Positions 63,473 through 64,000 of a stretch of DNA of 64,000 nt are shown one piece after another; position 1 is the stretch's first letter; each line of letters opens with the position of its first letter. Origin of the DNA: Lachnospiraceae bacterium (GTDB lineage Bacteria; Bacillota; Clostridia; Lachnospirales; Lachnospiraceae); the NCBI GenBank assembly GCA_017626095.1, contig JAGAJL010000009.1, forward strand, positions 46,249 to 110,248. The letters are read 5' to 3'. The translations under genes were made by a program, and so were the position numbers. Below the pieces are notes generated by a model that saw only the letters and a program-made list of their open reading frames with translations, was not told the origin of the DNA and did no database searches.

Positions 63473-64000
63473 GTGGCTTATGAAAAAATGCTAAATGAAA
63501 TATATGCGGCGGTTTCCTTAAAGTATTTGTGGAAGGAGTATAAACCATATTTTATCAAGAGCGAGTCGCCGGATTGGATTAATGAGACGATGGATTTTGG
63601 ACTGGAAGTCAGTCAGGCACTTCTGCCACATGATGGACAGGAAGAGGATTTTATTGAAAAATATCTCGGATGTCTGAAAGAAGAACTTCCATCCATTGCA
63701 TTTGAAAAATATGGAGAACGATTGCATTTTTATAACGGACGTTTCTGGGCAATTTTGCCGGATTGTGCGGTGCAGCAGGATTATCTTTCCAAGGCAAAAT
63801 TCCGGTTTGACAGAAAATTGGAAAAGCTGAACACAAATTATATGCAAAAAAAGTATAACGGTTTATATCTGTTTTTGCACCCGACGGATGAAAACGATAT
63901 CGATGCAGGAGCGTTGTTTGAATATATGCGTTATACGCAGGAAAAAGTAAAGAAACGCTTCGACTGGGTATTTCTAAACTGCGGAAAAACGATTTATGTC
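63473..64000 (+). CDS. Unrecognised protein, 3' end outside window
   Basis: A frame with no stop runs from GTG at 63473 to the window end, at least 176 codons, beginning AYEKMLNEIYAAVSLKYLW and containing FDWVFLNCGKTIYV at the end. AGGCAGGTGAG lies just upstream; an in-frame ATG at 63488 is an alternative. It has no signal peptide or membrane helix and is rich in aromatic and charged residues. The codon use matches its neighbours. No family is recognised. Confidence 0.65.
   Translation, partial: MAYEKMLNEIYAAVSLKYLWKEYKPYFIKSESPDWINETMDFGLEVSQALLPHDGQEEDFIEKYLGCLKEELPSIAFEKYGERLHFYNGRFWAILPDCAVQQDYLSKAKFRFDRKLEKLNTNYMQKKYNGLYLFLHPTDENDIDAGALFEYMRYTQEKVKKRFDWVFLNCGKTIYV

Overview
The window looks like a chromosomal segment of a low-GC Gram-positive anaerobe of the class Clostridia, most probably family Lachnospiraceae. 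Supporting signs are the AT-rich codon use with strong AGGAGG-type ribosome binding sites, Gram-positive lipoproteins, ECF-type vitamin transporters, a two-gene minimal SUF system, a TSCPD-domain protein and the LytTR/DUF3021 pair. No rRNA, tRNA or CRISPR array was seen. Species cannot be named from the sequence.

Layout. 1-8 kb: a YARHG-domain protein cut by the left edge, a PD-(D/E)XK Rpn-type nuclease with a leader that can fold two ways, a LytTR-DUF3021-ABC export cassette, and a peptide-binding lipoprotein gene broken by two single-base frameshifts. 8-18 kb: D-serine ammonia-lyase and a ThrE-type exporter, RNA modification genes (RsmF-like, MnmA), NUDIX and SGNH hydrolases, a TSCPD protein, a LysR regulator, a methyltransferase and a truncated M20 peptidase. 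18-31 kb: sulfur and Fe-S metabolism (cysK, metY-like, second cysK-like gene, SmsC/SmsB, TtcA-like), with a large hybrid sensor kinase, a ketopantoate-reductase-like protein, a ZIP metal transporter and a DUF421 protein between them. 31-38.5 kb: an F1Fo ATP synthase operon in which the delta and alpha subunits form one polypeptide. 38.5-50 kb: two MATE transporters, a GNAT acetyltransferase, small membrane proteins, an HD-GYP phosphodiesterase, a three-gene ABC exporter, and a pantothenate pair (ECF S component and CoaX). 50-52 kb: an HD-GYP remnant and an intact IS110-family element. 52-61.4 kb: a seven-gene surface-polysaccharide operon. 61.4-64 kb: a histidine kinase remnant, a cobalamin-riboswitch-controlled DUF4430 lipoprotein with an ECF S component, and an unknown gene cut by the right edge.

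How the genes work together. The LysR gene, cysK and metY are joined by one operator, (G)TTATAG/CTATAG-N7-CTATAAC, found upstream of all three and nowhere else noticed. cysK also has a consensus promoter and a 22-codon Cys-rich leader ORF, so it appears to be controlled at both transcription and translation. The polysaccharide operon combines a cellulose-synthase-like glycosyltransferase carrying an intact c-di-GMP-binding PilZ motif with MBOAT/DHHW acetylation proteins and a VTC-DUF4956-CotH set. I regard it as the best candidate for a poorly described system, together with the cysteine leader and the two-copy structured element found in the ATP synthase operon and between the GNAT and MATE genes.

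Limits: all calls rest on reading motifs and context by eye. No database search, folding program or phylogeny was run.
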